DNA of 64,000 bases from Hoeflea sp. IMCC20628 (GTDB taxonomy: Bacteria; Pseudomonadota; Alphaproteobacteria; Rhizobiales; Rhizobiaceae). How positions within the stretch are numbered: position 1 is the first letter of the stretch; each line of letters opens with the position of its first letter. Shown here one piece after another: positions 1-9,103 of the stretch. Position numbers and translations under genes: made by a program. Under the pieces are notes generated by a model. It made no database searches. It was not told the origin of the DNA and saw only the letters and a program-made list of their open reading frames with translations. The DNA is taken from the NCBI RefSeq assembly GCF_001011155.1, contig NZ_CP011479.1, positions 3,800,501 through 3,864,500 of the forward strand. Direction: 5' to 3'.

Positions 1-857
1 CGAATGCCGACACCCAGAACCAGCAGCGCCAGGCCGGCACGAAGTTGCTCGCCACGCATTTTCTGGCCAACGCGGACGCCGTATTGCGCGCCGATCACGC
101 CGGCGAACATCAGCAGCCAGGCCAGTACGATATCAACCGAAAAGTTGGTTGCCGCCTGGACGACGGTGGTAAACGCGGTGACGAAAATGATCTGAAACAA
201 CGATGTCCCGATCACCACATTGGTCGGAATGCGCAGCAGATAGATCATGGCCGGCACCATGATGAAGCCGCCGCCGACCCCCATGACGGAAGTCAGGATA
301 CCAATTGCAAACCCCAGCAGGACAACAGGAATGGCGCTGAGATAAAGTTTGGAGCGCTTGAACCGCATCTTGAACGGCAGGCGGTGCACCCAATTGTGCT
401 GTCCAGGCTTGCGCATCGATATCGGTTGGTTCTTGGACGCACGCCGCATGGAATTGACGCTCTCCCACAGCATCAGCCCACCAATCGATCCGAGGAATAC
501 CACGTAGAGCAGCGAAATGATCAGATCGAGCTGACCAAGCCGGCGCAGCATCGAAAATATCTGAATGCCGACCGTCGCGCCGACAAGACCGCCGGCAAGA
601 AGAACAAGCCCGAGCTTGATATCGAGCGTGCCGCGCCGGAAATGCGCCAGCGCTCCTGAAACCGAGGAGGCGACAACCTGATTGGCGCCGGTGGCGACAG
701 CCACGGCCGGCGGGATATTGTAGAAAATCAAGAGCGGTGTGATCAGGAACCCGCCGCCAACCCCGAACATGCCGGACAAGAACCCCACCGCCGCGCCCAT
801 CCCGAGGATGACGAAAACGTTGACCGACAATTCAGCGATCGGAAGGTAGATACTCAC
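1..857 (-). CDS. TauE/SafE (TSUP) family membrane permease, 3' end outside window
   Basis: Membrane transport protein of the TauE/SafE (TSUP) family, members of which export sulfite, sulfonates or related anions. About 285 codons are present and the 3' end lies beyond base 1. The two halves each carry the family's glycine-rich motif: GMFGVGGGF close to the N-terminus and SVMGVGGGF in the second half, as expected for an internally duplicated fold. Hydrophobic stretches alternate with short basic loops, and a longer basic cytoplasmic loop lies mid-protein. The frame is open to a GTG at 857, which directly precedes the hydrophobic N-terminus; I see no in-frame ATG there and only a weak Shine-Dalgarno sequence. 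The substrate cannot be read from the sequence. The next gene upstream on this strand is podJ, 226 bp away, so it is probably transcribed separately. Confidence 0.85.
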   Translation of the reverse strand, partial: MSIYLPIAELSVNVFVILGMGAAVGFLSGMFGVGGGFLITPLLIFYNIPPAVAVATGANQVVASSVSGALAHFRRGTLDIKLGLVLLAGGLVGATVGIQIFSMLRRLGQLDLIISLLYVVFLGSIGGLMLWESVNSMRRASKNQPISMRKPGQHNWVHRLPFKMRFKRSKLYLSAIPVVLLGFAIGILTSVMGVGGGFIMVPAMIYLLRIPTNVVIGTSLFQIIFVTAFTTVVQAATNFSVDIVLAWLLMFAGVIGAQYGVRVGQKMRGEQLRAGLALLVLGVGI

Positions 858-1083
858 CTGGCGCCCCCGGGCGGGAAAGGCTGGGAAGGGTTAAGCCGGA
901 ACAGACCCGACAAGGCGGTATTGCGCGTTTCGATCGCGCGAGTCAAATCGGTTGGTATGTTCTTGAAACAGTAGCTGATTGCGGAACCGCCTTTTCATCC
1001 GCAGCAATGTTCGATTGCTGCGGCGAGAGAGCATTTTGTGGTCAGACACTTCGGCACGTCCCGTCTGAAATCGCGCTGACAGT

Positions 1084-4000
1084 CTAGCCGTTGCGTTCAA
1101 GCAATTCCTTGACCAGCTCGTCGTCGATTTCTCCGGTGGCTTCCATCCCGACCGAGGATTGGAAAGCCTTGATCGCCGCCGTGGTCTTTTTGCCCATGAG
1201 GCCGTCAGGCTTGCCGGCATCAAAGCCATTGTTGTTGAGGATGGCCTGGATGTTGCGAATTGCCTTGCTCATGTCAACGGCGGCGGTTTCGCCTGATTCA
1301 GCGCCCCATGACACAGGAACTTCAACGCCGTTCACCTCCGGGGCGATTGGCTTGGCGGTCCAGTTGGCGACAGCGGCGCGAGCCGATTCGGCCTGTTCGG
1401 GCCGCAGCGCATTGAACACTTCGTCGCGCTTGACCGCAGCATCCTTGTCGCCGTCATTGGCTGCAATGGCGAACCATTTGTAGGACTGTTCAAGATCCCT
1501 GGTTACACCGTCACCGCGGGCATAGAGAATGGCCAGATTGACCTGGCTGTCGCGGACACCAACCTCGGCCGCGCGATCAAACCATTGTGCCGCGTTGTCG
1601 AAGTCGGGAGCCGGCCCTGCCGTGGCATAGAGCACGGCGAGATTGTGCATGGCACTTGCGTTGCCCTGCTCGGCTGCCATCTGATACCATTTCTTGGCGG
1701 CACCAAGGTCGCGGTCAAGACCGCTTCCCTTCTCGTAGAAATTGGCGATCCGGTACTGCGATGGCGCATGTCCGAGATCGGCTGCGCGCTGGTACCAGTT
1801 GGCAGCCTTATCGAGATCGACGGGAACACCGCGCCCCTCGGTGAAGCGTGCGCCGATTTCGTAAAGGGCCAGTGGATTGCTGGCAGCGGCTGCAGCTTTG
1901 AGTGCGCCGTTTGCCGCGCCTTCTGGCAGCGCTTCCAGATCGGCGGCAAGCGCGGTGTCTAGCGTTGACGCCTGCATTTCAACCGGAGCAATTGCCGCGG
2001 TTTGCTGCTGCGACGTGGCGATCGGCTCCATCTCAGACATTGCGGTCGGCGCTTCGCTCATCAGTGTTTCGGCACCGGGTTCGATCACTCTGACCTCAGG
2101 CAAACGAGGCAAGCTGTCCCCTGCTTCACTTTGTGCTGCGGCATTGATGGTCTCGGTGGCCTCAGACTCAACTGATTGCGCGTCGACACCAGCTGGCTCG
2201 ATAATTGCCGGTTCGACGATTGCGGGTTCGACGGCAGCGACATCCTCATTGTCACCTGACACCAGTCCCGAAACTATCGGGAATGACATGATCGCGAGCA
2301 GCACCGCTCCGGCGGCCATCATGATTGGACGCCGGCGCGATTTCAGCACCTCGAGCAGCCCGCCGCCGCCGCCAATCTTGCGGCTCTTGCCAATGGTTTC
2401 GACTTCGGCCGCTGCTGCCATCGCAGCGCGGCGTGCCGAGGCTAGGAATTCAGTCTTTTCCGAACCGTCTTCAGCCGGTTTGCCGCCACGCTGGCGTTCA
2501 GCCGCCTGAGCCTGGCGAACTTTTTGCAGGATCCGGTTGATGTCGGGAGCGCCGGAGCCTGGTTCAAGCGGCATGTTGGCGATAGCCTGATCCATCTCCA
2601 TGGAAGGATCCAGCGGCGGTGAATCATCTTCGGTGAACTGCGGCTCGGCCGGTGTTTTGGCGCTCTCCTTGCCTGGACGAATTCGAGCGGCCAGTCCAGA
2701 GAGGAACGACTTGTCACCTGATGCGTCAGGCTGCGACAGAGCTTCGGTATCTCCGGCTTCGGCCTCGTGGCTTGTCGCAAAGGCTGCGGCAAGGGCAGCG
2801 GCCTCGGAGGGGGACCGGGCCGGCTGGCCATTCTGGTTGCGTCCCAGATCCGGATTATCCTGCTGATGCGTACTGTCCGGCTGCATTGCGTCATCAAGTG
2901 CTGTCGTCGATGCCTGTGGCATGGACGTGCGGTTGCCGGTGCGCGCATCGGCAAAGCTCTGGCGCATGTCGTTGTGCGCAGCCGGGTCGTGCGGCGGTGG
3001 CGCTACATCGAGCCGCTCCAGACGGCCCGCAATCTTCAAAAGTGTTTCCTGCACTGCCTCAAAGGCGCGTATGGTCCGGTCATCCGTCTTGCGGCTGAGA
3101 ATTTCAAGCGCCTTGAGATCGTCGGCGAGCGCGGTGATGACTTCAATGTTGGCAATCGACTGAGGCGATTGCGCACCACCCAATTGGCCGGAATAGGCTA
3201 TCAGCGCTGCCTCGGCAGCCTGACGCGCGGCTTCGATGACAAATTCATCACTTGTCGCCAGATGTTCTTCAATCGAGGCGAAGCGCTCGTCAAATGCATC
3301 GGACCCAGCACCGGCGGGTGCGGAACTGACCAGCCGCGACAGGTTTGCAATCTGGTCCTCAAGCGCGCGCAATGCTTCGTCGCTTGCGCCGGAATTCGCA
3401 TTGCTCGACATGTCCAGGCGATCGGCGATATCGGCAAGCCTGGCTTCAAGGTTTTCAATGCCCGGGATTGTCAATGGTGGCTGGTCTGCCGCCGAGCGAT
3501 CGAGTCTCGCGGCAATCTCGGCCAGTTGGGATTCGACATTCTCCAGTCCGCTACTCGGTTGCATGGCCATGCCGGCAGCGCTGACTTCAGCCTGCTGAAG
3601 CTTGGACGCTATTTCGGCAAGCCTGGCGTCGAGTGTTTCCAGTCCGGGGGGCGGATCAACCGTGCGTGAGGCAGAGTCTTCGGCCCGTCCGATCAGTGCT
3701 TCCAGCCGGCCGATGACCGCTTCCGGGATCGCTGTCTGCGGAGCCGGAATCGAAATGCTTTCGATCTGATGCGCCAGATGGTCAAGCCGCGAGATCAATG
3801 TTTCATCGATGCCGCGCGCGTCGAGAGCCGCAATCCTGCCTGAGATATCACTCAGATGGTCGGTCAGTTCCGGCATCCGGTCTTCACGGACACCGTCCTC
3901 GATAAATGCCTGCAGGCGTTCAATCCGGGCATCCAGCCGCGCGACAGCTTCTTCGTCAGCCAGTTGCGCAACGCGGGCAGCCAGATGTTCGATGCGATCA

Positions 4001-5007
4001 CCAATGCCGGTCTCGGCCGGAACAGGTGCCAGTTCATCCAATTTCTGGGCGACCGATGCCAACCGCGCTTCCAACCGCTCAAATGGCGCCGGGTCAACCG
4101 GAGGAGCCACTGGGGCCGGCATCGCGGCAATGCCACGTGTGATTTCATCAAGGCGGGCGCCAAGCAGGTCAAACTGTTCGGGGAAGTCGACGTCGGACGT
4201 GGCCGACTGGCGTGACATCGCCTCGATCGAATGGGACAGTTCAGCGATCTTGTCTTCAATCGCCCGTGCCTGGGCGTTAGCAGGCAGCGTGGACAGGACT
4301 TCGCGGATATCATCGACGCGGTAAGCCAAATTCACCAGTTCTTCGCGAAGCGCGCCCATGTCCAGACCGGAGACCTGTTCCTCCATCGACTGCCAGCGAG
4401 ATTCGAGCGAACGAACGCTGTCTTCGCGCGCCAACCGGTCAACCATGGTGCGCATCGAATCAAGTTCGAGCCGGAGTGAGTCAGCACCGCCATCGTGCGA
4501 ACCCAGCGCATCAATCGAAGCTGAAATGCCGGCCAGATCCCGGCGCAATTCCTGGGGCAGCGACTGGTCGCGGGCTTCCGCGCGCAATTCGCTCATTTCC
4601 TGGCGCAAAGCCGCCATTTCCCGAATGAGAACCTGGCTGAGGTCCGGCTTGGGCTCCTGGCGCGGGGCGGCATAGGTCTCAGCGACAGCAGATCGCGCCA
4701 CTGTTGCCTTGGGCTCTGGCCGTCGACTTTGGGGATCGGAAACGGGTGCATGCGCCGTGGAGGAAGGTGCGGGAGCGCGGCGACTGCCCTCAAGCGCTCG
4801 TTGGCGGGCGCGAATGCCTTCAAGCAAATCGGCACCAGAACCCGATTGCTGCGATGCGGGAGACGGAGACCGACCGGCGGCGGGATTGCCGGTGCGACCG
4901 AGGATATCCTCAATTCGCGCTTCCAATCCCTCAATCGTGCGATTTAGCGCATCCAGTGAGGTTTCACCCGTTCCTGGCTGGCTGGTATAAGATCGCGATC
5001 CGTTCAT
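1084..5007 (-). CDS. podJ: PodJ-like polar localization scaffold with Sel1 repeats and peptidoglycan-binding domain
   Basis: Single-pass polar organizer of 1307 aa. PodJ proteins mark a cell pole and recruit division, development and envelope factors. The large N-terminal part (to about residue 890) is cytoplasmic by inference: low complexity at first, then many leucine/alanine heptad-like stretches built around LEARLAEIA-type repeats, suggesting long coiled coils. One membrane segment lies at about 894-915 (AAGAVLLAIMSFPIVSG). The periplasmic part has about four Sel1-like repeats (about 1043-1200; motifs such as AANWYQRAADLGHA) and ends in a PG_binding_1-type domain (about 1246-1306, with GLMGKKTTAAI). 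The start MNGSRS at 5007 was chosen because residues before it are compositionally unlike the protein. An in-frame start 57 codons upstream is possible. In Rhizobiales PodJ is linked to polar growth and septation. Confidence 0.9.
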   Translation of the reverse strand: MNGSRSYTSQPGTGETSLDALNRTIEGLEARIEDILGRTGNPAAGRSPSPASQQSGSGADLLEGIRARQRALEGSRRAPAPSSTAHAPVSDPQSRRPEPKATVARSAVAETYAAPRQEPKPDLSQVLIREMAALRQEMSELRAEARDQSLPQELRRDLAGISASIDALGSHDGGADSLRLELDSMRTMVDRLAREDSVRSLESRWQSMEEQVSGLDMGALREELVNLAYRVDDIREVLSTLPANAQARAIEDKIAELSHSIEAMSRQSATSDVDFPEQFDLLGARLDEITRGIAAMPAPVAPPVDPAPFERLEARLASVAQKLDELAPVPAETGIGDRIEHLAARVAQLADEEAVARLDARIERLQAFIEDGVREDRMPELTDHLSDISGRIAALDARGIDETLISRLDHLAHQIESISIPAPQTAIPEAVIGRLEALIGRAEDSASRTVDPPPGLETLDARLAEIASKLQQAEVSAAGMAMQPSSGLENVESQLAEIAARLDRSAADQPPLTIPGIENLEARLADIADRLDMSSNANSGASDEALRALEDQIANLSRLVSSAPAGAGSDAFDERFASIEEHLATSDEFVIEAARQAAEAALIAYSGQLGGAQSPQSIANIEVITALADDLKALEILSRKTDDRTIRAFEAVQETLLKIAGRLERLDVAPPPHDPAAHNDMRQSFADARTGNRTSMPQASTTALDDAMQPDSTHQQDNPDLGRNQNGQPARSPSEAAALAAAFATSHEAEAGDTEALSQPDASGDKSFLSGLAARIRPGKESAKTPAEPQFTEDDSPPLDPSMEMDQAIANMPLEPGSGAPDINRILQKVRQAQAAERQRGGKPAEDGSEKTEFLASARRAAMAAAAEVETIGKSRKIGGGGGLLEVLKSRRRPIMMAAGAVLLAIMSFPIVSGLVSGDNEDVAAVEPAIVEPAIIEPAGVDAQSVESEATETINAAAQSEAGDSLPRLPEVRVIEPGAETLMSEAPTAMSEMEPIATSQQQTAAIAPVEMQASTLDTALAADLEALPEGAANGALKAAAAASNPLALYEIGARFTEGRGVPVDLDKAANWYQRAADLGHAPSQYRIANFYEKGSGLDRDLGAAKKWYQMAAEQGNASAMHNLAVLYATAGPAPDFDNAAQWFDRAAEVGVRDSQVNLAILYARGDGVTRDLEQSYKWFAIAANDGDKDAAVKRDEVFNALRPEQAESARAAVANWTAKPIAPEVNGVEVPVSWGAESGETAAVDMSKAIRNIQAILNNNGFDAGKPDGLMGKKTTAAIKAFQSSVGMEATGEIDDELVKELLERNG

Positions 5008-5332
5008 AATCGTTTCCGCTTCGCGTTGTTGTCGGGAGCCTGCTGCTCCACCCCCATCCGCAGCAAACCCGTTTCGCTCGTCCGTGTACCGGTGACTATC
5101 CCGAACTCCGGAGAGCCAGACTTCGAACCGGTATAAACAAGATACTAAGAATCCGGGCTTGCTGCTCTTCCAGCGCACATTCCGCGAAACGTGGTAAACA
5201 ACCCGTTAACCAAGGTTACTTTTCTTACATATATGAGCTTAAAAGTGGCGCGACTTGACGGTTTGGAGCGTTTAATGTCAAACCGCGATGCTCGTATCGC
5301 GTACAACATATGAATGGCAGCGCTGGTCAAAC
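5008..5332. promoter_or_regulatory. Divergent intergenic region between podJ and the merR-type gene
   Basis: This 325-bp gap separates divergent podJ and merR-type starts and must hold both promoters. It contains TAAA-N7-TTAA at 5195-5209, one mismatch from the CtrA consensus TTAA-N7-TTAA, a GANTC (CcrM) site at 5149-5153, and a perfect 7-bp inverted repeat cggtttg/caaaccg at 5259-5265 and 5279-5285. I see no open reading frame with convincing coding character. Confidence 0.45.
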
Positions 5333-5743
5333 ATGAACGACATGACGGACAACAGCATGGACCAGGATGACGCGGTCTACAAAATCGGTGATCTCGCCGA
5401 GGAGTTTGGCGTAACACTCCGCACATTGCGTTTTTACGAAGACAAAGGCTTGCTCAAGCCGGCCCGGGTCGGCGTGACCCGGCTGTTCACCAAACGCGAC
5501 CGCGCCCGGCTCAAACTCATCCTGCTTGGTAAGCGGGTCGGGTTCTCGCTGACCGAGGTCAAGCGGATGATCGATCTGTATGATCCGCGCGGCAAGAATG
5601 TCGCGCAGCTCAAAGTGGCGCTGACCAAGGGCGAGGCACAGATGCGGGTGCTCGAGGAACAGCGCAGCAGCATTCATACCGCCATTGAAGAACTGGATCG
5701 CACAATCTCGGTGGTTCGGGGCATGCTCGCCGATTCAGAATAA
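5333..5743 (+). CDS. MerR-family transcriptional regulator of the beta-oxidation operon
   Basis: Small MerR-type regulator of 136 aa. The winged helix-turn-helix is at residues about 15-80 (YKIGDLAEEFGVTLRTLRFYEDKGLLKP), followed by the R-L-F/L-LGKRVGFSL helix and a C-terminal dimerization coiled coil (QMRVLEEQRSSIHTAIEELDRT). No cysteine cluster for metal sensing is present, so an organic or acyl-CoA ligand is more likely. Length and layout match the LiuR-type MerR regulators of fatty and branched-chain acid catabolism. The ATG at 5333 is preferred; a second ATG lies at 5342, and neither has a strong ribosome binding site. It lies directly upstream of the acyl-CoA dehydrogenase operon, separated by a terminator and a palindromic candidate operator. 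Assignment to the operon is inference from position and operator. Confidence 0.85.
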   Translation: MNDMTDNSMDQDDAVYKIGDLAEEFGVTLRTLRFYEDKGLLKPARVGVTRLFTKRDRARLKLILLGKRVGFSLTEVKRMIDLYDPRGKNVAQLKVALTKGEAQMRVLEEQRSSIHTAIEELDRTISVVRGMLADSE

Positions 5744-5769
5744 GCACCACCGAACTTTTGTTGTCAGAG

Positions 5770-5793
5770 CCCGCCCCTATGGCGGGTTTTTTT
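5770..5793 (+). terminator. Rho-independent terminator after the merR-type gene
   Basis: A 6-bp GC stem cccgcc/ggcggg (5770-5775 with 5781-5786), 5-nt loop and a run of seven T. It lies 26 bp after the regulator's stop codon, so the regulator is probably a separate transcription unit from the operon that follows. Confidence 0.85.
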
Positions 5794-6056
5794 GTGATTT
5801 TTGGCCTGACGAGATCCGCAGAATCGGCGCTTCGACTCTCATCTCATCAAATTTTGTTTCCGATTTATTTCGGTTTTTTCCGAGAAAATGTGCGAAAAAT
5901 GCTGGTTTTCGGCTAGTTTTTGAGTCACGATGTCGCATCCACCCCGGAACACGCTATTTTTTACGTTTACGCGAACGTCAAAATTTAGTAAGTGAGTCCG
6001 CGAGGATCGCCGGGCTATTGTGTCCGATGCGACGACCGCAAAAGGGATGAGGATCC
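5794..6056 (+). promoter_or_regulatory. Promoter region of the beta-oxidation operon with MerR-type operator
   Basis: The A/T-rich leader before the first acyl-CoA dehydrogenase holds a dyad at 5959-5982: acgtt (5963-5967), 6-nt centre, aacgt (5974-5978), extended outward to 9-bp half-sites with one mismatch. A possible promoter TTTACG (5960-5965), 19-nt spacer, TTAGTA (5985-5990) has the long spacer typical of MerR-controlled promoters. The core acgtttacg recurs before fadD at 46203-46216. The remaining sequence contains no supported gene. Confidence 0.6.
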
Positions 6057-7853
6057 ATGCCAGTCTTCAAGGCTCCAGTCGACGACACGCTTTTCATTCT
6101 CAATGATGTGCTCGGATATGAGCGCTATATGAACTTGCCCGGCTTTGCGGATGCAAGTCCGGACATTGTCGAAGCCATACTGCAGGAAGCCGCGCGGATT
6201 TCCGAAGAAGTGATGCTGCCGCTCAATCAGGTTGGCGATCGCGAAGGTTGCACCCGTCATGACGACGCGACAGTTTCGACGCCGAAAGGCTTCAAGCAGG
6301 CCTACAAGCAGTATTGCGAAGGTGGCTGGCTCGGACTTGCGGCATCTGCCGAATATGGCGGTCAGGGCCTGCCCTACATTCTTCATACCGCCGTTTCCGA
6401 GTACATGATCTCTGCAAACCTGTCGCTGATGATGTATCCCGGCCTGACCCAGGGTGCGGTCGCGGCGATTAACGAGCACGGCACCGACGAGCTGAAAGCC
6501 AAGTTCCTGCCGAAGATGATCGAAGGCACCTGGACCGGCACCATGAACCTGACCGAGCCGCATTGCGGCACCGATCTGGGTCTGTTGCGCACCAAGGCGG
6601 TGCTGCAGGACGATGGCAGCTACAAGATTTCCGGCCAGAAGATCTTCATCTCGGCCGGCGAACACGACATGTCCGACAACATCATCCATCTGGTTCTGGC
6701 CCGCATTGAAGGCGCACCGGAAGGGGTGAAGGGTATCTCGCTGTTCATCGTGCCGAAATTCATGGTCGGTGATGATGGCGCGCTGGGTGATCGCAATCCG
6801 GTGACCTGCGGATCGCTCGAAGAGAAAATGGGCATCCACGGCAATGCCACCTGCGTGATGAATTATGACGACGCCACCGGCTATCTGATCGGCAAGGAGA
6901 ATGCCGGCCTCAAGGCCATGTTCGTGATGATGAACGAGGCTCGCCTCGGCGTTGGCCTGCAAGGTCAGGCGATGGGCGAAATCGCCTATCAGAATGCGGT
7001 TGCCTATGCACGTGAACGGCTGCAGGGCCGCTCGCTGTCCGGGGCGAAGTTCCCCGACAAGAAGGCCGATCCGATCATCGTGCATCCCGATGTACGCCGG
7101 ACGCTGCTGACCATCCGCGCCTTCAACGAAGCCGGCCGCGCCTTCATGCTGTGGACCGCGCTGAAATCCGATGTGGCGCACAAGTCAGACGTCGAAAGCG
7201 ATATTCAGGAAGCCGACGACCTGCTCACCCTGGTCACTCCGGTGGTCAAGGGCGTGCTCACCGACAAGGGCTTTGATCACGCGGTGATGGCGCAGCAGAT
7301 GTTTGGCGGCCATGGCTATATCGAAGAATGGGGCATGAGCCAGTATGTCCGTGATGCCCGTATCGCCATGATCTATGAAGGCGCCAACGGCATTCAGGCG
7401 CTCGATCTGGTCGGACGCAAGCTCGGCCTCAATGGCGGCCGCGCGGTCATGGCGTTCTTCAAGGAAGTCGGCGATTTCTGCGAGGAAAATCGCGGCAATG
7501 ACGAACTGGCGCTCTACACCAAGGGCCTGAAGAAGGGCCTCAACGATCTGCAGGCCTCGACCATGTGGCTGATGGAAAATGCCATGGCCAAGCCGGACAA
7601 TGCGGGAGCTGCCTCGACCGATTACATGCATCTCTTCGGTCTCGTGTCACTTGGCTACATGTGGGCTCTGATGGCCAAGGCCGCAGTGGAAAAACGCGCC
7701 AGCGGTGCCGATGGCAAGGAAGAGTTCCTTGCCTCCAAACTGCTCGTCGGCAAGTTCTACATGGAACGTATCATGCCGGAAACGAGTTTGCGCAAGACCC
7801 GTATCGAGACCGGTTGCGAGACCATGATGGAGCTGGACGCAGAGGCTTTTTGA
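6057..7853 (+). CDS. Acyl-CoA dehydrogenase, long form with C-terminal extension (DmdC/FadE-like)
   Basis: FAD-dependent acyl-CoA dehydrogenase of 598 aa, which forms the trans-2-enoyl-CoA in the first step of beta-oxidation and passes electrons to ETF. It is longer than the usual 380-400 aa, having the additional C-terminal domain seen in the group that includes 3-methylmercaptopropionyl-CoA dehydrogenase (DmdC). Visible signatures are MNLTEPHCGTDLGLLRTKA (FAD/substrate loop), GYIEEWGMSQYVRDARI and IYEGANGIQALDLVGRK, whose glutamate (E441) occupies the catalytic base position. A good ribosome binding site (ggatgagg) precedes ATG 6057. It is first in a five-gene operon. The exact chain-length or substrate preference cannot be read; fatty acyl-CoA is most likely from the neighbours, and methylthiopropionyl-CoA is an alternative. 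Confidence 0.92.
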   Translation: MPVFKAPVDDTLFILNDVLGYERYMNLPGFADASPDIVEAILQEAARISEEVMLPLNQVGDREGCTRHDDATVSTPKGFKQAYKQYCEGGWLGLAASAEYGGQGLPYILHTAVSEYMISANLSLMMYPGLTQGAVAAINEHGTDELKAKFLPKMIEGTWTGTMNLTEPHCGTDLGLLRTKAVLQDDGSYKISGQKIFISAGEHDMSDNIIHLVLARIEGAPEGVKGISLFIVPKFMVGDDGALGDRNPVTCGSLEEKMGIHGNATCVMNYDDATGYLIGKENAGLKAMFVMMNEARLGVGLQGQAMGEIAYQNAVAYARERLQGRSLSGAKFPDKKADPIIVHPDVRRTLLTIRAFNEAGRAFMLWTALKSDVAHKSDVESDIQEADDLLTLVTPVVKGVLTDKGFDHAVMAQQMFGGHGYIEEWGMSQYVRDARIAMIYEGANGIQALDLVGRKLGLNGGRAVMAFFKEVGDFCEENRGNDELALYTKGLKKGLNDLQASTMWLMENAMAKPDNAGAASTDYMHLFGLVSLGYMWALMAKAAVEKRASGADGKEEFLASKLLVGKFYMERIMPETSLRKTRIETGCETMMELDAEAF

Positions 7854-7926
7854 GCCTCATCGGCCAATGAGGAGAGATAACTGACGGGCAGGCTGATCTG
7901 CCCGTCAGAACATTCAGGAGGAAGAC

Positions 7927-9099
7927 ATGGCAACCTTGCCATCAGAAGTGCTTGGCGTACCGCGTCCGGACTGGATGGAAGACGACGTCGCGATGCTCGC
8001 GGACATGGCTGTTCGCTGGCTTGAGGCAGAGGTTGCTCCGCATTACGACCGCTACGAGAAACAGGAAATGGTCGACCGCAGCGCCTGGGAAGGTGCGGGC
8101 GCGGCAGGCCTGCTCTGCGCCGCGATGCCGGAAGAATATGGCGGCTCTGGCGGCACCTATGCTCATGAAGCGGTGATCGCCGAAGCGCTTGGGCGCACTG
8201 GCACCGACGGTTTCGGCATCGCGCTGCACAACGCCATCGTCGCCCCCTACATCCTGCATTTCGGATCGGAAGAGCAGAAGAAAAACTGGCTGCCGAAGAT
8301 GGCTTCGGGCGAGATGATCGGTGCCATCGCCATGACCGAGCCGGGCGCGGGTTCGGATCTGCAAGGCGTCAAGACGACGGCCAAGAAGGATGGCAATCAT
8401 TATGTCATCAACGGCTCGAAAACATTCATCACCAATGGCCAGCACGCCAATCTGATCATCGTGGTGACCAAGACCGACACAACCAGGGGCGCCAAGGGCG
8501 TCTCGCTGATGGTGGTCGAGACTGACGAGGTCGAAGGCTTCCGCCGCGGCCGCAATCTCGACAAGATCGGGCTGAAATCCAATGACACGTCGGAACTGTT
8601 TTTCGACGATGTGCGGATTCCGACGGCCAACATGCTTGGCACCGAGGAAGGCCAAGGCTTTGCCCAGTTGATGACCGAATTGCCGCAGGAGAGGCTGTTG
8701 ATTGCCAATCAGGGAATCTCGATGATCGAGCGGGCGCTGGCGATCACCATTGATTACGTCAAGGACCGCCGCGCCTTCGGCAAGGCGATCATTGAATTCC
8801 AGAACACCCAGTTCAAGCTGGCCGAGCTGAAATCGGAAGCGGTGATGGCGCGGGTGTTCGTCAATCATTGCATCAGCGAGCATCTGAAGGGCAACTTGAC
8901 TTCAACCACCGCATCGATGGCCAAATATCTGGTCTCGGATCTGCAGTGCAGGATCGTGGATGAATGCGTGCAACTGCATGGCGGCTATGGCTACATGAAT
9001 GAATATCCGGTGGCGCGGATGTTCCGCGATGCCCGGGTGCAGCGGATTTATGGCGGCACCAACGAAATCATGAAACTGCTGATCGCAAGGAGCCTGTAA
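7927..9099 (+). CDS. Acyl-CoA dehydrogenase, long-chain (LCAD)-like
   Basis: Standard-length acyl-CoA dehydrogenase (390 aa). Family motifs are AMTEPGAGSDLQGVKTTA near residue 140 and LQLHGGYGYMNEYPVAR near 345. The usual C-terminal catalytic Glu (IYEGT) is Gly here (IYGGTNEIMK). Instead a Glu lies in LPQERLLIA (about E255), the position used by long-chain and isovaleryl-type enzymes. This is a family variant, not damage. A strong ribosome binding site (aggagg) precedes ATG 7927. The gene follows the first dehydrogenase by 73 bp, and the GST gene starts 4 bp after its stop, so they are cotranscribed. It probably supplies a second chain-length range for the same pathway. Confidence 0.92.
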   Translation: MATLPSEVLGVPRPDWMEDDVAMLADMAVRWLEAEVAPHYDRYEKQEMVDRSAWEGAGAAGLLCAAMPEEYGGSGGTYAHEAVIAEALGRTGTDGFGIALHNAIVAPYILHFGSEEQKKNWLPKMASGEMIGAIAMTEPGAGSDLQGVKTTAKKDGNHYVINGSKTFITNGQHANLIIVVTKTDTTRGAKGVSLMVVETDEVEGFRRGRNLDKIGLKSNDTSELFFDDVRIPTANMLGTEEGQGFAQLMTELPQERLLIANQGISMIERALAITIDYVKDRRAFGKAIIEFQNTQFKLAELKSEAVMARVFVNHCISEHLKGNLTSTTASMAKYLVSDLQCRIVDECVQLHGGYGYMNEYPVARMFRDARVQRIYGGTNEIMKLLIARSL

Positions 9100-9103
9100 T
9101 CTT

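Noticed and set aside
6015-7181. Long minus-strand open frame of 388 codons
   Set aside because: Lies fully antisense to the acyl-CoA dehydrogenase; its composition is the mirror of a GC-rich gene and it has no recognizable domain.
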